From an uncultured Paracoccaceae bacterium (GTDB taxonomy: Bacteria > Pseudomonadota > Alphaproteobacteria > Rhodobacterales > Rhodobacteraceae), in contig CANMQO010000001.1 in assembly GCA_947500055.1 (NCBI GenBank), positions 1 to 64,000 of the forward strand: a DNA stretch of 64,000 nt, in the 5' to 3' direction. A program made the translations under genes and the position numbers. Numbering within the stretch: the first letter of the stretch is position 1; every line of letters starts with the position of its first letter. The notes below the pieces were generated by a model that did not search any database, was not told the DNA's origin, and worked only from the letters and a program-made list of their open reading frames with translations. Positions 63,900-64,000 of this stretch are shown here, in pieces.

Positions 63900-64000
63900 A
63901 TGTCGATTTGGACCCGCATCGCTGACGCTTTGGCCGCCCTTGCCTCGGGCGAGGGGCTGTCGGCTGTGTTCGACAAATTGCGCACGCCGCCCGACCGGAC
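63900..64000 (+). CDS. Start of a DjlA/TerB-like molecular chaperone gene (cut by the window edge)
   Basis: The ATG at 63900 opens a frame reading MSIWTRIADALAALASGEGLSAVFDKLRTPPDR to the window end. This sequence matches the N-terminus of the DjlA/DjiA (TerB-like plus C-terminal J domain) family in Rhodobacterales as I recall it. Nothing else of the gene is visible. Confidence 0.55.
   Translation, partial: MSIWTRIADALAALASGEGLSAVFDKLRTPPDR

Noticed and set aside
1..64000. Search for tRNA, rRNA, CRISPR arrays, insertion sequences and phage genes
   Set aside because: No cloverleaf-like sequences, spaced direct-repeat arrays, transposase or integrase motifs were noticed by eye; a dedicated scan could still find a divergent tRNA or small RNA.

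Overview
The window reads as chromosome from a marine alphaproteobacterium of the Rhodobacteraceae (Roseobacter group). This is inferred from gene content: trimethylamine monooxygenase with TMAO demethylase, a choXWV/betICBA choline locus with choline sulfatase, a PccR-type regulator beside propionyl-CoA carboxylase and methylmalonyl-CoA mutase, and a smo-type polyol transporter. It is gene-dense and GC-rich. I saw no rRNA, tRNA, insertion sequence, phage or CRISPR array.

Layout. 1-7029: methylated-amine/C1 block. It holds tmm, then on the opposite strand tdm followed by a small exported protein, a truncated haemoglobin and a second exported protein joined by ATGA overlaps, then a DMT permease and an atypical FolD. 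7351-9505: polysaccharide-export lipoprotein and a calcineurin-like phosphatase. 9841-13245: SitABCD-type Mn/Fe importer behind candidate metalloregulator boxes. 13235-21422: polyol block with gatZ, a LacI regulator, smoEFGK and mannitol dehydrogenase; a common palindrome precedes both transcription units. 21488-28709: BI-1 membrane protein, DUF1127 protein, LysR regulator, quinone oxidoreductase, XRE regulator, HisN-like phosphatase, and two convergent purine-deaminase-family genes. 28808-35337: MgtE, 5-formyl-THF cyclo-ligase, YmdB-like phosphodiesterase, SLC13 permease with RCK_C domains, YebC and a DMT permease.

35506-41617: iron-siderophore ABC system with ATPase, two FecCD permeases, two intact binding proteins and a FhuF-like reductase, plus two short ORFs that look like N-terminal remnants of further binding proteins. 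41678-49860: choline import (choXWV, minus) divergent from betI-betC-betB-betA (plus), with a perfect palindrome between them. Together they take up choline or choline sulfate and convert it to glycine betaine. 49927-53552: secreted nuclease, YdcH-like protein, PccR and a Bcr/CflA exporter. 53746-63277: propionyl-CoA pathway (pccB, pccA, methylmalonyl-CoA mutase) interleaved with a DcaP-like porin and several uncharacterised proteins. TTTGCAAA-type repeats precede both pccR and pccB. The window ends in a VOC protein and the start of a DjlA-like gene.

Most notable: a FolD homologue whose cyclohydrolase lysine is replaced by glutamine, sitting in the TMAO block; the haemoglobin/exported-protein operon behind tdm; decayed binding-protein copies in the siderophore operon; and several perfect palindromes that match the adjacent regulators. 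I did not find an obviously new defence or mobile system.
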